Of a stretch of 16,039 nt of DNA, positions 1 through 7,430 are shown in pieces. The number at the start of each line of letters is the position of its first letter. The first letter of the stretch is position 1. A program made the position numbers and the translations under genes. This DNA is from Spirochaetia bacterium (GTDB lineage: Bacteria > Spirochaetota > Spirochaetia > Treponematales > Treponemataceae): positions 1 to 16,039 of the forward strand of contig CAAGIS010000065.1 of assembly GCA_900769985.1 (NCBI GenBank). Direction: 5' to 3'. The notes beneath the pieces were generated by a model, which worked only from the letters and a program-made list of their open reading frames with translations, made no database searches and was not told the DNA's origin.

Positions 1-827
1 ACTGAATCGCCGTCTTCTACTGTTCCTACTGGTTTTCCGTCTTTTGCAATTACAAATTCGTGCATGTCCTGGTCAAGAAGACCTGCCTGTTCTGCACGGT
101 AAGTTTCAATCGCCTTTGTTGCAGATTCAAACTGACGGCCTTCTCCAAGAACGTGTGCATACCATCCGCGCTGAACCATCGGCCAGTCTGCGTTATAGCG
201 GTCCATAGTGATGAACATTCGTCCGCCACCAGATGCAATCTGATAGTCAGAATCTGTGTATGATGCAAGTTTTTCTTCAAGGGGAGTTACAAAAGTCAAT
301 GCAGAAGTTGGGTCAACGTCGCGTCCGTCAAGCAGTGCATGAACGCGGATTTTTTTTACGCCTTCTTTGTGTGCCTGTTCAACCATTGCATAAAGGTGGT
401 CGATGTGTGCGTGAACGTTTCCGTTAGAAACAAGACCGATAAAGTGAAGGGCAGAATTTTTTGCCTTTACATTTGCAATAAGTTTCTTCCATGTTTCGCC
501 TTCGTACATAAGACCGGAAGAAATTGATTCAGAAACAAGCTTTGCACCCTGAGCAAAAACGCGGCCGCAGCCGATTGCATTGTGTCCGACTTCGCTGTTT
601 CCCATGTCGTCGTCGCTTGGAAGACCTACTGCAGTTCCGTGAGCCTTCAATTTTGTGTGCGGACAGTTTGCAGTAAACCAGTCAAGGTACTTCATCTTTG
701 AAGCCTTAACGGCATCTCCTTCCTCATATTTACCGTAACCGACACCGTCCATAATTACAAGAACAACAGGACCGCGGCGACCTTTCCAATTTGGATTTTT
801 TTCCAAAGCATGCATTGTATCTGCCAT
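1..827 (-). CDS. gpmI: 2,3-bisphosphoglycerate-independent phosphoglycerate mutase, N-terminal part (runs off the window)
   Basis: Interconverts 3- and 2-phosphoglycerate in cytosolic glycolysis and gluconeogenesis without the bisphosphoglycerate cofactor; the family uses two Mn ions and a phosphoserine intermediate. About 275 residues are present, roughly half of the usual 510-550; the C-terminus lies left of base 1. The translation begins MADTMHALEKNPNWKGRRGP, then VVLVIMDGVGYG with metal-binding Asp27, and GNSEVGHNAIGCGR with the catalytic Ser at about residue 78. VHAHIDHLYAM and LLDGRDVDPTSA are also conserved family blocks. The ATG at 827-825 is chosen because GAGG lies seven bases upstream and family homology begins there. 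It is preceded by its own promoter just after the rtcB stop, so it need not depend on that operon. The family assignment is firm from the motifs; the organism-level role is inferred. Confidence 0.95.
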   Translation of the reverse strand, partial: MADTMHALEKNPNWKGRRGPVVLVIMDGVGYGKYEEGDAVKASKMKYLDWFTANCPHTKLKAHGTAVGLPSDDDMGNSEVGHNAIGCGRVFAQGAKLVSESISSGLMYEGETWKKLIANVKAKNSALHFIGLVSNGNVHAHIDHLYAMVEQAHKEGVKKIRVHALLDGRDVDPTSALTFVTPLEEKLASYTDSDYQIASGGGRMFITMDRYNADWPMVQRGWYAHVLGEGRQFESATKAIETYRAEQAGLLDQDMHEFVIAKDGKPVGTVEDGDS

Positions 828-874
828 TTTATAACCTCAAAAAATTTACAAATTCGTTTTTGATGACTGTTATA

Positions 875-903
875 AATATAATAAATTTTCAGAGGTTTTA
901 CAA
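875..903 (-). promoter_or_regulatory. Predicted gpmI promoter
   Basis: On the minus strand TTGTAA (903-898) and TATATT (880-875) are separated by 17 bp, about 50 bases upstream of the gpmI ATG. They match sigma-70 boxes at 4/6 and 5/6. The -35 begins 20 bases beyond the rtcB stop codon, so it separates gpmI from the rtcB operon. It is a pattern match only. Confidence 0.45.
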
Positions 904-922
904 TTGGAACATATTCATTCTT

Positions 923-2152
923 TTATTCTGCTGCCTTAAAATTGAAAATCGGTTTAATTACATTTACAATTTCTGCAGTCGGTTCAATATTAGAAACGAT
1001 TTCGCTCATATCTTTATAAGCCATCGGAGCTTCATCAATCGTATCTTTACAAACCGTCGATGACCAGATTCCTTTCATAGAATTTTCAAAATCTTCCAGT
1101 TTGAGTTTATAACGAGCCTCTTTTCGTCCCATAATGCGTCCGGCTCCATGCGGTGCAGAATAATTCCAGTCTTCATTACCTTTACCAACGCACACAAGAC
1201 TTCCGTCACGCATATTAATCGGAATCAGAATCTTTTCGCCTTTTTGAGCACTTACACTACCCTTTCTCAAAATCATTGCATCCGTATCAATGTAATTATG
1301 AATCGTCGTAAACTGGTCGATTATATCATGCTTATCAAGCCGAAGCCCCACAGAAATTATATCAATCATCGCTTTTCTGTTGAATTTTGCAAATTTCTGA
1401 AGAATTTTCATATCGTTGATGTAATCTTCAAAATATTTTCCTTCGACGTATGCAAGTGATTGAGGAATATTTGTTCGGACTGCATTTTTAATTTGAGGAA
1501 GAAGTTTTTCAATTTCAGAACTCTTTCCTTCTGCCTTCAGTTTTTTAATCGCCTCACGAATATCCGATTCCTCTGTGTGATTCAACTGCTTCCACGCTAA
1601 ATCCTGATAATAATTTGCAACTTCAAGACCAAGATGCCGGCTCCCTGAATGAACGACGATATATAAATTTCCATTTTCATCGCGATCCGCTTCAATAAAA
1701 TGGTTTCCCCCGCCAAGAGTTCCCAGCGACCTTCTTGCATTGATAATGTTTGCTTTACGGCAGCGGATTTTATCAAATTCAATTTCTTCAACAAATTTAT
1801 GAACATGACTTTCAGTCCGCACTTCCCTTCCCACAGGAATATTTCTTCTAATGCATTTATCAAGCATTTCTGGATTAAATTTTTCGCTCACGGGAGAATC
1901 CGCTTTGATTACAAGAGTTTCCATTCCGCAGCCGATATCAACGCCTACAAGATTCGGGCAGATTTTATCACTGATTGTCATCGTAGTTCCGATTGTACAC
2001 CCCGCCCCTGCATGAACATCCGGCATCATACGAATTTTACTGCCTGCTGAATAAGGCTGATTACAAAGCGTTTCAATCTGCTTCCGCCCGTTTTCATCAA
2101 GATTATCCGTAAAAATTTTCGCCGTATTATACTTTCCTTCAACAAAAATCAT
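923..2152 (-). CDS. rtcB: RtcB-type 3'-phosphate RNA ligase
   Basis: GTP- and Mn-dependent ligase joining RNA 2',3'-cyclic phosphate or 3'-phosphate ends to 5'-OH ends, used in RNA repair in bacteria. The protein is 409 residues, the size of E. coli RtcB. Metal and nucleotide residues of the family are visible: MPDVH at 43-47, VGVDIGCGM with Asp72 and Cys75, GGGNHFIEAD with His151, VHSGSRHLG with His168, TIHNYID with His285, and SAPHGAGR with His335, the histidine that is guanylylated. All expected catalytic residues are present. A GTG two codons upstream (2158) also opens the frame, but GGAG at 2161-2158 sits five bases before the ATG at 2152 and supports the latter. It follows the XRE-regulator gene by 12 bases, so the two are almost certainly co-transcribed. 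No RtcA or archease gene is in the window. Confidence 0.95.
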   Translation of the reverse strand: MIFVEGKYNTAKIFTDNLDENGRKQIETLCNQPYSAGSKIRMMPDVHAGAGCTIGTTMTISDKICPNLVGVDIGCGMETLVIKADSPVSEKFNPEMLDKCIRRNIPVGREVRTESHVHKFVEEIEFDKIRCRKANIINARRSLGTLGGGNHFIEADRDENGNLYIVVHSGSRHLGLEVANYYQDLAWKQLNHTEESDIREAIKKLKAEGKSSEIEKLLPQIKNAVRTNIPQSLAYVEGKYFEDYINDMKILQKFAKFNRKAMIDIISVGLRLDKHDIIDQFTTIHNYIDTDAMILRKGSVSAQKGEKILIPINMRDGSLVCVGKGNEDWNYSAPHGAGRIMGRKEARYKLKLEDFENSMKGIWSSTVCKDTIDEAPMAYKDMSEIVSNIEPTAEIVNVIKPIFNFKAAE

Positions 2153-2164
2153 TTTCACTCCATT

Positions 2165-2431
2165 TTAAGCAACCGTCAGTTCACATTCAATTTCTATAAT
2201 ATCCCGAACAATAAAGTCATCGATTGAAACACCGTAAAGTTCAGCGATGACAATCATATTATCAATCGAAGGAATATATTTACCCTTCTCCCACGAATAA
2301 ATCGCTTCTGGACTTGAGAAATTTAGAATAGCTTGGATTTCACGAACTGAATAGCCGGAACGAATCCGACATTCTTTAATTTTTGCAGCAGTTGCTTCTA
2401 TATTGATGATTGGTTTATGAATTTTACACAT
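2165..2431 (-). CDS. XRE-family helix-turn-helix regulator upstream of rtcB
   Basis: An 88-residue DNA-binding protein that is essentially one Cro/C1-type domain. Residues about 13-75 read as five helices, with the turn-helix region NFSSPEAIYSWEKGKYIP and the family-typical closing helix VIAELYGVSIDDFIV. There is no second enzymatic or peptidase domain. The start has AAGGAG six bases upstream of the ATG. It lies between a palindrome at 2454-2478 and rtcB, so it probably controls its own operon. Pairing of rtcB with an XRE gene differs from the E. coli arrangement, where the sigma-54 activator RtcR drives rtcBA. The HTH assignment is secure; the target and signal are inferred from position. 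Confidence 0.85.
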   Translation of the reverse strand: MCKIHKPIINIEATAAKIKECRIRSGYSVREIQAILNFSSPEAIYSWEKGKYIPSIDNMIVIAELYGVSIDDFIVRDIIEIECELTVA

Positions 2432-2453
2432 CCGTTTCTCCTTGCTGAAAGCA

Positions 2454-2478
2454 AACGCATGTATAAAAATTATGCGTT
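2454..2478. promoter_or_regulatory. Palindrome upstream of the XRE gene, candidate operator
   Basis: AACGCAT (2454-2460) and ATGCGTT (2472-2478) are perfect 7-bp inverted arms separated by 11 AT-rich bases, about one helical turn and a half between centres. The site is 23 bases upstream of the regulator's start codon and overlaps the stop codon of the small upstream ORF. A dimeric XRE repressor binding here would control the regulator and rtcB. The palindrome is seen directly; the function is inferred. Confidence 0.5.
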
Positions 2479-2650
2479 AAACTTTCTTATAAAAATCTTC
2501 AAAATTGTGCTGACTTATGCCTATGACGCCAGAATCGCAAAACATCCTTTGTATCTGTTTAAATTTATGCTGTAAGCACAAATAAAATTTGAGCAGAAAC
2601 TGAGATGTTTTTGGCATCTGATATTTGTTTGTTGTCAATTTTGTTTTCAT
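2477..2650 (-). CDS. Possible small protein (57 residues), unknown
   Basis: The frame begins MKTKLTTNKYQMPKTSQF and ends with HNFEDFYKKV. The ATG at 2650 has a strong ribosome-binding site, GGGAGG nine bases upstream. The frame extends 19 codons further upstream, but without a comparable signal. It is basic, with a hydrophobic patch (FLLKFYLCL) too short and charged at its edges to be a clear membrane helix. I recognise no family. It lies downstream of a good promoter and 45 bases before the XRE gene, so it may be the first gene of the XRE-rtcB operon, a leader peptide, or a decayed gene remnant. Confidence 0.35.
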   Translation of the reverse strand: MKTKLTTNKYQMPKTSQFLLKFYLCLQHKFKQIQRMFCDSGVIGISQHNFEDFYKKV

Positions 2651-2772
2651 CTCAGTATTCCTCCCATTCACATAATAAAAATTTGATACAAAGTGCTCGA
2701 CGAACACTACAATTTAAGTTTTCTAAAAAAGAAACGCTTTTTCCCCCGAAAACATTTTTCAGAAGTATTGTT

Positions 2773-2801
2773 AATATAGCAAAAAAAATTCGATTTGTCA
2801 T
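2773..2801 (-). promoter_or_regulatory. Predicted promoter of the small ORF / XRE / rtcB operon
   Basis: ATGACA (2801-2796) and TATATT (2778-2773) are 17 bp apart, each 5/6 to the sigma-70 consensus. The start point would be near 2766, leaving a leader of about 115 bases before the small ORF. It lies between the CotH gene terminator and the operon, where a promoter is needed. Confidence 0.45.
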
Positions 2802-2850
2802 TCAAGTTTCTCTTGAATTTTTTTTTAAATTCTCATCTAAAGGCAGTTGT

Positions 2851-2887
2851 AAAAAAAACGCCTCCAGAAATACTCTGAAGGCGTTTT
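2851..2887 (-). terminator. Rho-independent terminator of the CotH lipoprotein gene
   Basis: Minus-strand stem AAAACGCCTTCAGA pairs with the arm ending GGCGTTTT, 14 bp with one mismatch and a 5-base loop, followed by eight T in a row. It lies about 70 bases beyond the CotH stop codon. A second, weaker inverted repeat (GCGTAAAA at 2901-2908, TTTTACGC at 2930-2937) lies between the stop and this stem. Confidence 0.8.
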
Positions 2888-2958
2888 GTAAAATTAAAGT
2901 GCGTAAAAACCAATAATTTAATCAACTGATTTTACGCCCCTACCCCACTTTTTAATAA

Positions 2959-5900
2959 TTACTTATAATTAGCCATAAGTTCCTTGATTAAGAAATTATA
3001 CTGAGGCTCATTTTCATAAGTTTCCATAGGTGTCAGATAATTCTTATACCTATAGCCGTCATACGGACCCATCCATTTTCCGTTTACAATGAATTTATAG
3101 CCTGGCCACATAGATGAAATGTCATACCCATCTGAACTTGTATACTCACATCGATATACACCATCAGCACCCTTTTTCATCACGACTGTTGATTCACCCC
3201 AGTCTGATAATTGGCAAGCATGAATAATAGTATAATCTTTATCAGCAGACAAACCAAAATCTTCTGGATTAAATGCAAAAGAAAGATGAATTACAGAAGA
3301 TTCATCAGTCCAGTATTTGTACGGAAGTTCACGGTAATGAGCATAAACTGTCATATCAGCTGTTACAGATTCAACTTGATTTCCGCCATCAACAGCATCG
3401 TACCAGCCGATAAAGAATGCATTATCTGTTTCATTTGTAATTTCATAATTAGGCAGATAATCTCCATCATAGAAGGTCTGTGTACCACCATCTGTAATAT
3501 AAGAACTTGTTCCGCCATTCAGTTTAAATGTAATTGAATAACTAGGTTTTGGTGTCCAATGAGCATACAATGTCATAGACTCAGAAGGAACATAAAAAAT
3601 ACGATTTCCCGCAGCATCATACCAGCCTTCAAAATGATAAGCATTACACCCAATAGAATAATAATTATCACTTACAGCTATTCCTGCAAGACAATCTTCT
3701 AATAAACAAGAACCTTGAGTGTAATAATTATAATTATTATCCGTGAACCAAACAGATGCATCAGAAGGAACATTCAAGTCAAGCGTTACATCTACATAAA
3801 CAGGTTTACAATATGCATTGACTGATTTTGCCTTAGCCTCAAAATAATTTGTCTGTTCATCACCTGAAAGAAGTTTATATTTTCCATAATTTGAACACCA
3901 AGGTGCAGTATCATCAGAAATAGAAGGATATGTATTAAAATATGTTAAATCTTTACTATTAACATAACTTTCTACCATTGCCTGTAACCGCAGAATTTCG
4001 CTCTGACTTCCTTCTACAAAAGAAGTTTCTTCACTTAATTCAAGAAGATAGTCAACATACATTTGTTTGTATTCAGGAACAGAAAGGAGTTTTTCTATAA
4101 GCGGCACTTCGTATCCATTTTCTCCCCATTTTAAAGGATTTTTTGTTGCAGTGTCGTCAAAACAGTTTGTTCCAAGAATGTTGTCGTAATCGTACGGAAT
4201 AAAGTAACACTTTCCTCCTTTGTCAAAATAGAAATAATAGTTGTTTTTGTTGTTCCAGTAGTCATCGTCCATTCCCAAAAGAACATTGCAGGCATAAGTT
4301 TTAAGGAACAAATCAACATCCATTTTCTTTTCATAGAAGGCTTTTATTTTTTCAACCGTAGAAAGCTCATTAAGTTCATAAATAAAATCAATGAATTCAT
4401 CGCGTGCAGAAATCAAATCATCTTTGTTAGTCTTTAAATCATAGTCGTAACGCATGCTTTTTGCTTCATTAAGGAAGATTTCTTCAACGCCAAATGAACG
4501 ATATGCATCAAAATCAGTTGCCATTGAAGGACCTTTTGACGACTGCCAGCAGCATTTCCAGAGGTTACCTTTATTTCCGTTGAATTTTGTTCCGATTTCA
4601 GGCGTAATTTCTGAACGCTCTTTTAAAAACTGCTTATTGATTTCTTCAATCATTGCATAAACGCCGTAATCAAGTTTTTTCTCTGAACCATCTTCTTCTT
4701 TAATATTGATGAAAAGCCGAGTATAACCTGCACGAGGAGCCGTCCAGATTCCGTTTTTCCTGAAGAAATTATAGCCGAATACTTCACGAACATAAGTCGG
4801 GTCGTCTTTGAAGCGTTTAAGAATAATACCTTTCATACATCCGGCAAGTTTTCCTTCTTCAATTGTATCGTCTTCTATCCATTCTTCAAAATCGATTTTA
4901 AAATGTGCCTGATAATAATTATCACCCTGCTGAGGCCTAATACGGCTTGTATTTCCGCGAATCCTCATTCCAATGTCTTCTGCCTGCCAAGTGTAATCGC
5001 CTTTTGTCATTTCAAAATCTGCGTGAATACAATCTTCGTTCTTTGGATTTGTATCGTAATTTTTAAGAAGCGTATTCCATTCAGTGCGGTCAATTGTAAG
5101 CGTAATTTCTGCAACTGAGTCTGTTCCAAAAATCAAGTCAAGATTTTCTGTTCTTGTTGCATACGGCTTAGGTTCAATCACATCCATCAATTTGCTTGAT
5201 TTTGTAATGCCTTCACTTTTATTGCCGTTTATATCAACTGCTTTAATCGTAAATGAATATTCTTTTCCGGTTTCTACTTCAAATTCGTATTCCTGAGTTC
5301 CAGGACTTACAAAAACAGTATTTTCCGCCATCGATGTAAATAAAGAACGGGAAGCATATTCAATTTTCTTACCGTCATAGGTAATTTCATAGCCGAATAC
5401 ATCTTCAGAAACAGAATCCGTCCATGTAAGTTTTGCAATTCCGTCGGCAACTTTCAATTTTAAGTTTGTAACTTCTTCCGGCGGCGTTTTATCGCTTGAA
5501 TCAACAGGAGAAACAGAATCTGTTGATATTCCTTCTGAAACATTAAGCGACTCATCAATCGTTTTTAGCGTGAATTTATACGAAGTTCCATTTTCAAGAC
5601 CGCTTACAGTAAATGTATTTGATGTTACAACAACAGGCTTCTCCAAAGTTCCTTCAGCTGGCATTGCAGAAATCTGAACGCCGTAAAAATCTTCATCAGA
5701 AGGATTTTTCCATGTAAGCATTACAGAACCATCACCGGCAGCAAAATCCAATTCCGTAACTTCTGCCGGCGGCGTTTCATCAAGCGGAGTTATCTCTGCC
5801 GTTTTAATTTTAATCGTTGTTGTTTCTGAACCAGGTTTTTCTTCAGAATCAAGTGCAGTAAATGTAAACGAATATTCAGTATTCGCTTTCAAAACTTCAA

Positions 5901-6177
5901 CAAGAAGATTTTTTTCAATTGCTGCACATATTTTTGGAGAAGCGAGAGTGCCTTCATTCGGTTCCATTGAAACCTGAACGCCGAAATAATTTGCTGCGGG
6001 AACTTGCCAGCCCAAAATAATTTTTTCTGTGTTACTTGCAGTTCTTACATTGTAAACCACAGAGCCTTTTACAGGACCGGAAGAACCGCTGTCGCCCGAA
6101 CTGTCTGCTGCACATGAAAAAAACAATCCTGCGAGGCACAAAATTCCTGTAACTAAAAATAAAATCTTTTTCTTCAT
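2959..6177 (-). CDS. CotH-kinase-domain surface lipoprotein with Fn3-like and InlB-type repeats
   Basis: A 1072-residue predicted lipoprotein: the start MKKKILFLVTGILCLAGLFFSC is a signal peptide with lipobox Cys22, followed by a Ser/Gly/Asp linker. Three Fn3-like modules follow (about 35-130, 135-228, 232-330; recurring PPAEVT, LTWKNP, SFTIKAVD phrases). A CotH domain spans about 340-740, with IGMRIRGNTSR, a YGVYAMIEEI block, GMDDDYWNNKNNYYFYFD near 634-651 and PYDYDNILG near 662-670. Two Listeria-Bacteroides-type repeats end in LYAHW (about 877) and VYAHY (about 947). The C-terminal 120 residues are aromatic-rich and may be a carbohydrate-binding or similar beta module. CotH of Bacillus is an atypical protein kinase of the spore coat; the substrate here is unknown. 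AGAGG lies six bases before the ATG. It is monocistronic, with its own terminator and an unusual poly-G promoter. Confidence 0.88.
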   Translation of the reverse strand: MKKKILFLVTGILCLAGLFFSCAADSSGDSGSSGPVKGSVVYNVRTASNTEKIILGWQVPAANYFGVQVSMEPNEGTLASPKICAAIEKNLLVEVLKANTEYSFTFTALDSEEKPGSETTTIKIKTAEITPLDETPPAEVTELDFAAGDGSVMLTWKNPSDEDFYGVQISAMPAEGTLEKPVVVTSNTFTVSGLENGTSYKFTLKTIDESLNVSEGISTDSVSPVDSSDKTPPEEVTNLKLKVADGIAKLTWTDSVSEDVFGYEITYDGKKIEYASRSLFTSMAENTVFVSPGTQEYEFEVETGKEYSFTIKAVDINGNKSEGITKSSKLMDVIEPKPYATRTENLDLIFGTDSVAEITLTIDRTEWNTLLKNYDTNPKNEDCIHADFEMTKGDYTWQAEDIGMRIRGNTSRIRPQQGDNYYQAHFKIDFEEWIEDDTIEEGKLAGCMKGIILKRFKDDPTYVREVFGYNFFRKNGIWTAPRAGYTRLFINIKEEDGSEKKLDYGVYAMIEEINKQFLKERSEITPEIGTKFNGNKGNLWKCCWQSSKGPSMATDFDAYRSFGVEEIFLNEAKSMRYDYDLKTNKDDLISARDEFIDFIYELNELSTVEKIKAFYEKKMDVDLFLKTYACNVLLGMDDDYWNNKNNYYFYFDKGGKCYFIPYDYDNILGTNCFDDTATKNPLKWGENGYEVPLIEKLLSVPEYKQMYVDYLLELSEETSFVEGSQSEILRLQAMVESYVNSKDLTYFNTYPSISDDTAPWCSNYGKYKLLSGDEQTNYFEAKAKSVNAYCKPVYVDVTLDLNVPSDASVWFTDNNYNYYTQGSCLLEDCLAGIAVSDNYYSIGCNAYHFEGWYDAAGNRIFYVPSESMTLYAHWTPKPSYSITFKLNGGTSSYITDGGTQTFYDGDYLPNYEITNETDNAFFIGWYDAVDGGNQVESVTADMTVYAHYRELPYKYWTDESSVIHLSFAFNPEDFGLSADKDYTIIHACQLSDWGESTVVMKKGADGVYRCEYTSSDGYDISSMWPGYKFIVNGKWMGPYDGYRYKNYLTPMETYENEPQYNFLIKELMANYK

Positions 6178-6269
6178 AAAATCCTCTGATTTTAAGAATA
6201 ACCCTGCCCTTATCGAACAGAATTTCTAAAAATTTGCAACGCAAACCGAAAATAAATTTTTCAATACAA

Positions 6270-6300
6270 AGCATACCCCCCCCCTCCATCATTTTGTCAA
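6270..6300 (-). promoter_or_regulatory. Poly-G promoter of the CotH lipoprotein gene, candidate phase-variable switch
   Basis: On the minus strand a perfect -35 box TTGACA (6300-6295) is followed by a 19-bp spacer and TATGCT (6275-6270, 4/6 to the -10). The last nine spacer bases are an uninterrupted G run (6284-6276). The start point would be about 85 bases upstream of the ATG. Loss of two G would give the optimal 17-bp spacer. Homopolymer tracts in this place switch promoters in Neisseria porA, and poly-G tracts upstream of tpr genes modulate transcription in Treponema pallidum. The layout is seen directly; switching is inferred. Confidence 0.6.
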
Positions 6301-6331
6301 GAGATTCTTTTAAATTTATATTTTTTTATTT

Positions 6332-6500
6332 GGGCGGCTTTTGATTATTTTGTTTCTCATTCTGAAAAACAAAACAACCAAAACCAGGCTATCCGCCCTT
6401 CGCCTCATCCGGCTCATCCCTTCCCTTCGTTCCGGGACTGCTTACGCAGGGGCTACTATCCTTGCCGCACTTCGCCGTTTTCAGTTTCTTTCCTGTCGCT
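6332..6500. repeat. Hairpin followed by a GC-rich island, probable dispersed repeat
   Basis: GGGCGG (6332-6337) plus TTTTGATTATTTTGTTT (6339-6355) pairs with AAACAAAACAACCAAAA (6367-6383) and CCGCCC (6393-6398), with 15 of 17 inner bases matching. To about 6480 the sequence is far richer in GC than its surroundings and contains no plausible ORF. The text (a ..GGCTATCCGCCC.. arm, then ..GCAGGGGCTACTATCC..) resembles non-coding dispersed repeats I associate with spirochaete and Bacteroidetes genomes, but this is from memory. No transposase is present. Confidence 0.5.
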
Positions 6501-6831
6501 AAATACAAAGTGGAGCACCTTAAAAAATGTCATAAAAAACTTACCGAGTGCTCCACTTTGTATTTGATTCAATAAATTTAAATAACCTGTAAACTTTTTT
6601 AAACACTCACTTCATTTCAGCAAAAAGCAATCAAAATTCCTACACCCGCAAAAAATCATTAAAACCTGCTCCAGTTTGTATTTTCAGTTTACAGAATTCA
6701 AAATTCTTCAATATAAATAAGGGATAAAATAAGAAATTTTAATCTTCCACTGCTCCACTTTATATTTAAAGGCGATAAAAAAGAAAAATCCTGCAAATAG
6801 GTGCTCCACTTTGTATTTCACCCTCCCCAGA

Positions 6832-6918
6832 ACGAAACTTGTCCCCCAGACGGAACTTATCACACCAAACGGAACTTATCACACCAAACGAAACTTGTCA
6901 CCCTGAACGAAGCTTGTC
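6832..6918. repeat. Degenerate short tandem repeat, about 19-bp period
   Basis: Five units of ACGRARCTTRTC start at 6832, 6850, 6869, 6888 and 6907, joined by C/A-rich linkers. Periods are 18, 19, 19 and 19 bp. The last unit runs into the inverted repeat at 6915-6986. It has no coding potential and differs from the iterons that flank it. Confidence 0.7.
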
Positions 6919-6986
6919 ATCCCGAACTCGTTTCGGGATCTATATGCTGTATATGTGGCGGATTCTGAAACAAGTTCAGAATGACA
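6915..6986. repeat. Imperfect inverted repeat of dispersed-repeat type
   Basis: TGTCATCCCGAACTCGTTTC (from 6915) and its imperfect complement ending in GTTCAGAATGACA (6986) form 26-bp arms around a 20-base loop. Each arm is itself nearly palindromic (CCCGAAC..GTTTCGGG; TTCTGAAAC..GTTCAGAA). Phrases of the type GTCATCCCGAACT-TTTCGGGATCT recur as small dispersed elements in many bacterial genomes; membership here is from recognition only. Confidence 0.55.
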
Positions 6987-7140
6987 TTACTTTTTAGTGT
7001 CCCCCAGAACTTCTTTTTAAGTCTTACACTGCATAAATCTCTGCTCCAGTTTATATTTCCGGTTTACAGAATTTATGACAAATATGTTCTCCAGAATTTA
7101 TTCCTTCTTACATACACCAAATTTCTTTCACCCCGCCGCC

Positions 7141-7193
7141 AAAGATGCTCCAGTTTATATTTAAATTTTTAAATATAAACTGGAGCACATCTT
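7141..7193. repeat. Iteron hairpin (two head-to-head iterons)
   Basis: Iterons at 7146-7162 and 7171-7187 point at each other with only eight bases between, and the flanks AAAGATG and CATCTTT extend the symmetry. The result is a nearly perfect palindrome with a T-rich loop, strong enough to extrude as a cruciform or stop transcription from either side. It is the tightest iteron pair upstream of parA. Confidence 0.7.
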
Positions 7194-7430
7194 TCAAAAT
7201 CACTTAAAAAAACACAAAAAAAACTTTCTCGATTCTCTTCGTTTACTCGAAAAGAAAAATTTAAAGCCCAAAACAGAAACACAAAATTCAGGATAATTCA
7301 AAATCGCATCATAAATTATAATTTTCTGCATCATAACGAACTGGCACATAACTTAAAAATCTGACAGGAAAAAGTGCTCCACTTTGTATTTATAAAATCT
7401 TTTTTCGCTCCCCTGCTCCAGAATGTATTT

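Larger units (their letters stand above)
6501..7430. repeat. Upstream iteron array (10 copies of a 17-bp repeat)
   Basis: Consensus TGCTCCASTTTRTATTT. Forward copies start at 6549, 6667, 6751, 6802, 7042, 7146, 7375 and 7414 (the last is degenerate, GAATG in the middle); reverse copies lie at 6501-6517 and 7171-7187. Spacing is irregular, 25 to 240 bases between starts, unlike tightly phased origin iterons. Two types alternate: ..CACTTTGTATTT and ..CAGTTTATATTT. The copies at 6501/6549 and at 7146/7171 are inverted pairs. The same repeat occurs in the gap after repA and inside the parA-partner gene, so it is very probably the binding site of RepA. An array away from the origin would fit a copy-number or incompatibility locus that titrates or handcuffs RepA. 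Confidence 0.85.

Noticed and set aside
2800..2826. Terminator-like hairpin ATTCAAG/CTTGAAT with T9 on the plus strand
   Set aside because: No plus-strand gene lies upstream of it, and it overlaps the -35 of the opposite-strand promoter; the T run may be chance in AT-rich DNA.
6258..6271. AATACAAAG upstream of the CotH gene as an extra iteron
   Set aside because: Only half of the 17-mer matches and the diagnostic TGGAGCA half is absent.
6032..6292. Minus-strand frame across the CotH gene start and the poly-G tract
   Set aside because: It overlaps the signal-peptide coding region of a clear gene in another frame, has no ribosome-binding site and shows no recognisable domain.
6981..7172. Plus-strand frame of 63 codons among the iterons
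   Set aside because: Its content is dictated by iterons and repeats, with no start signal and no protein-like pattern.
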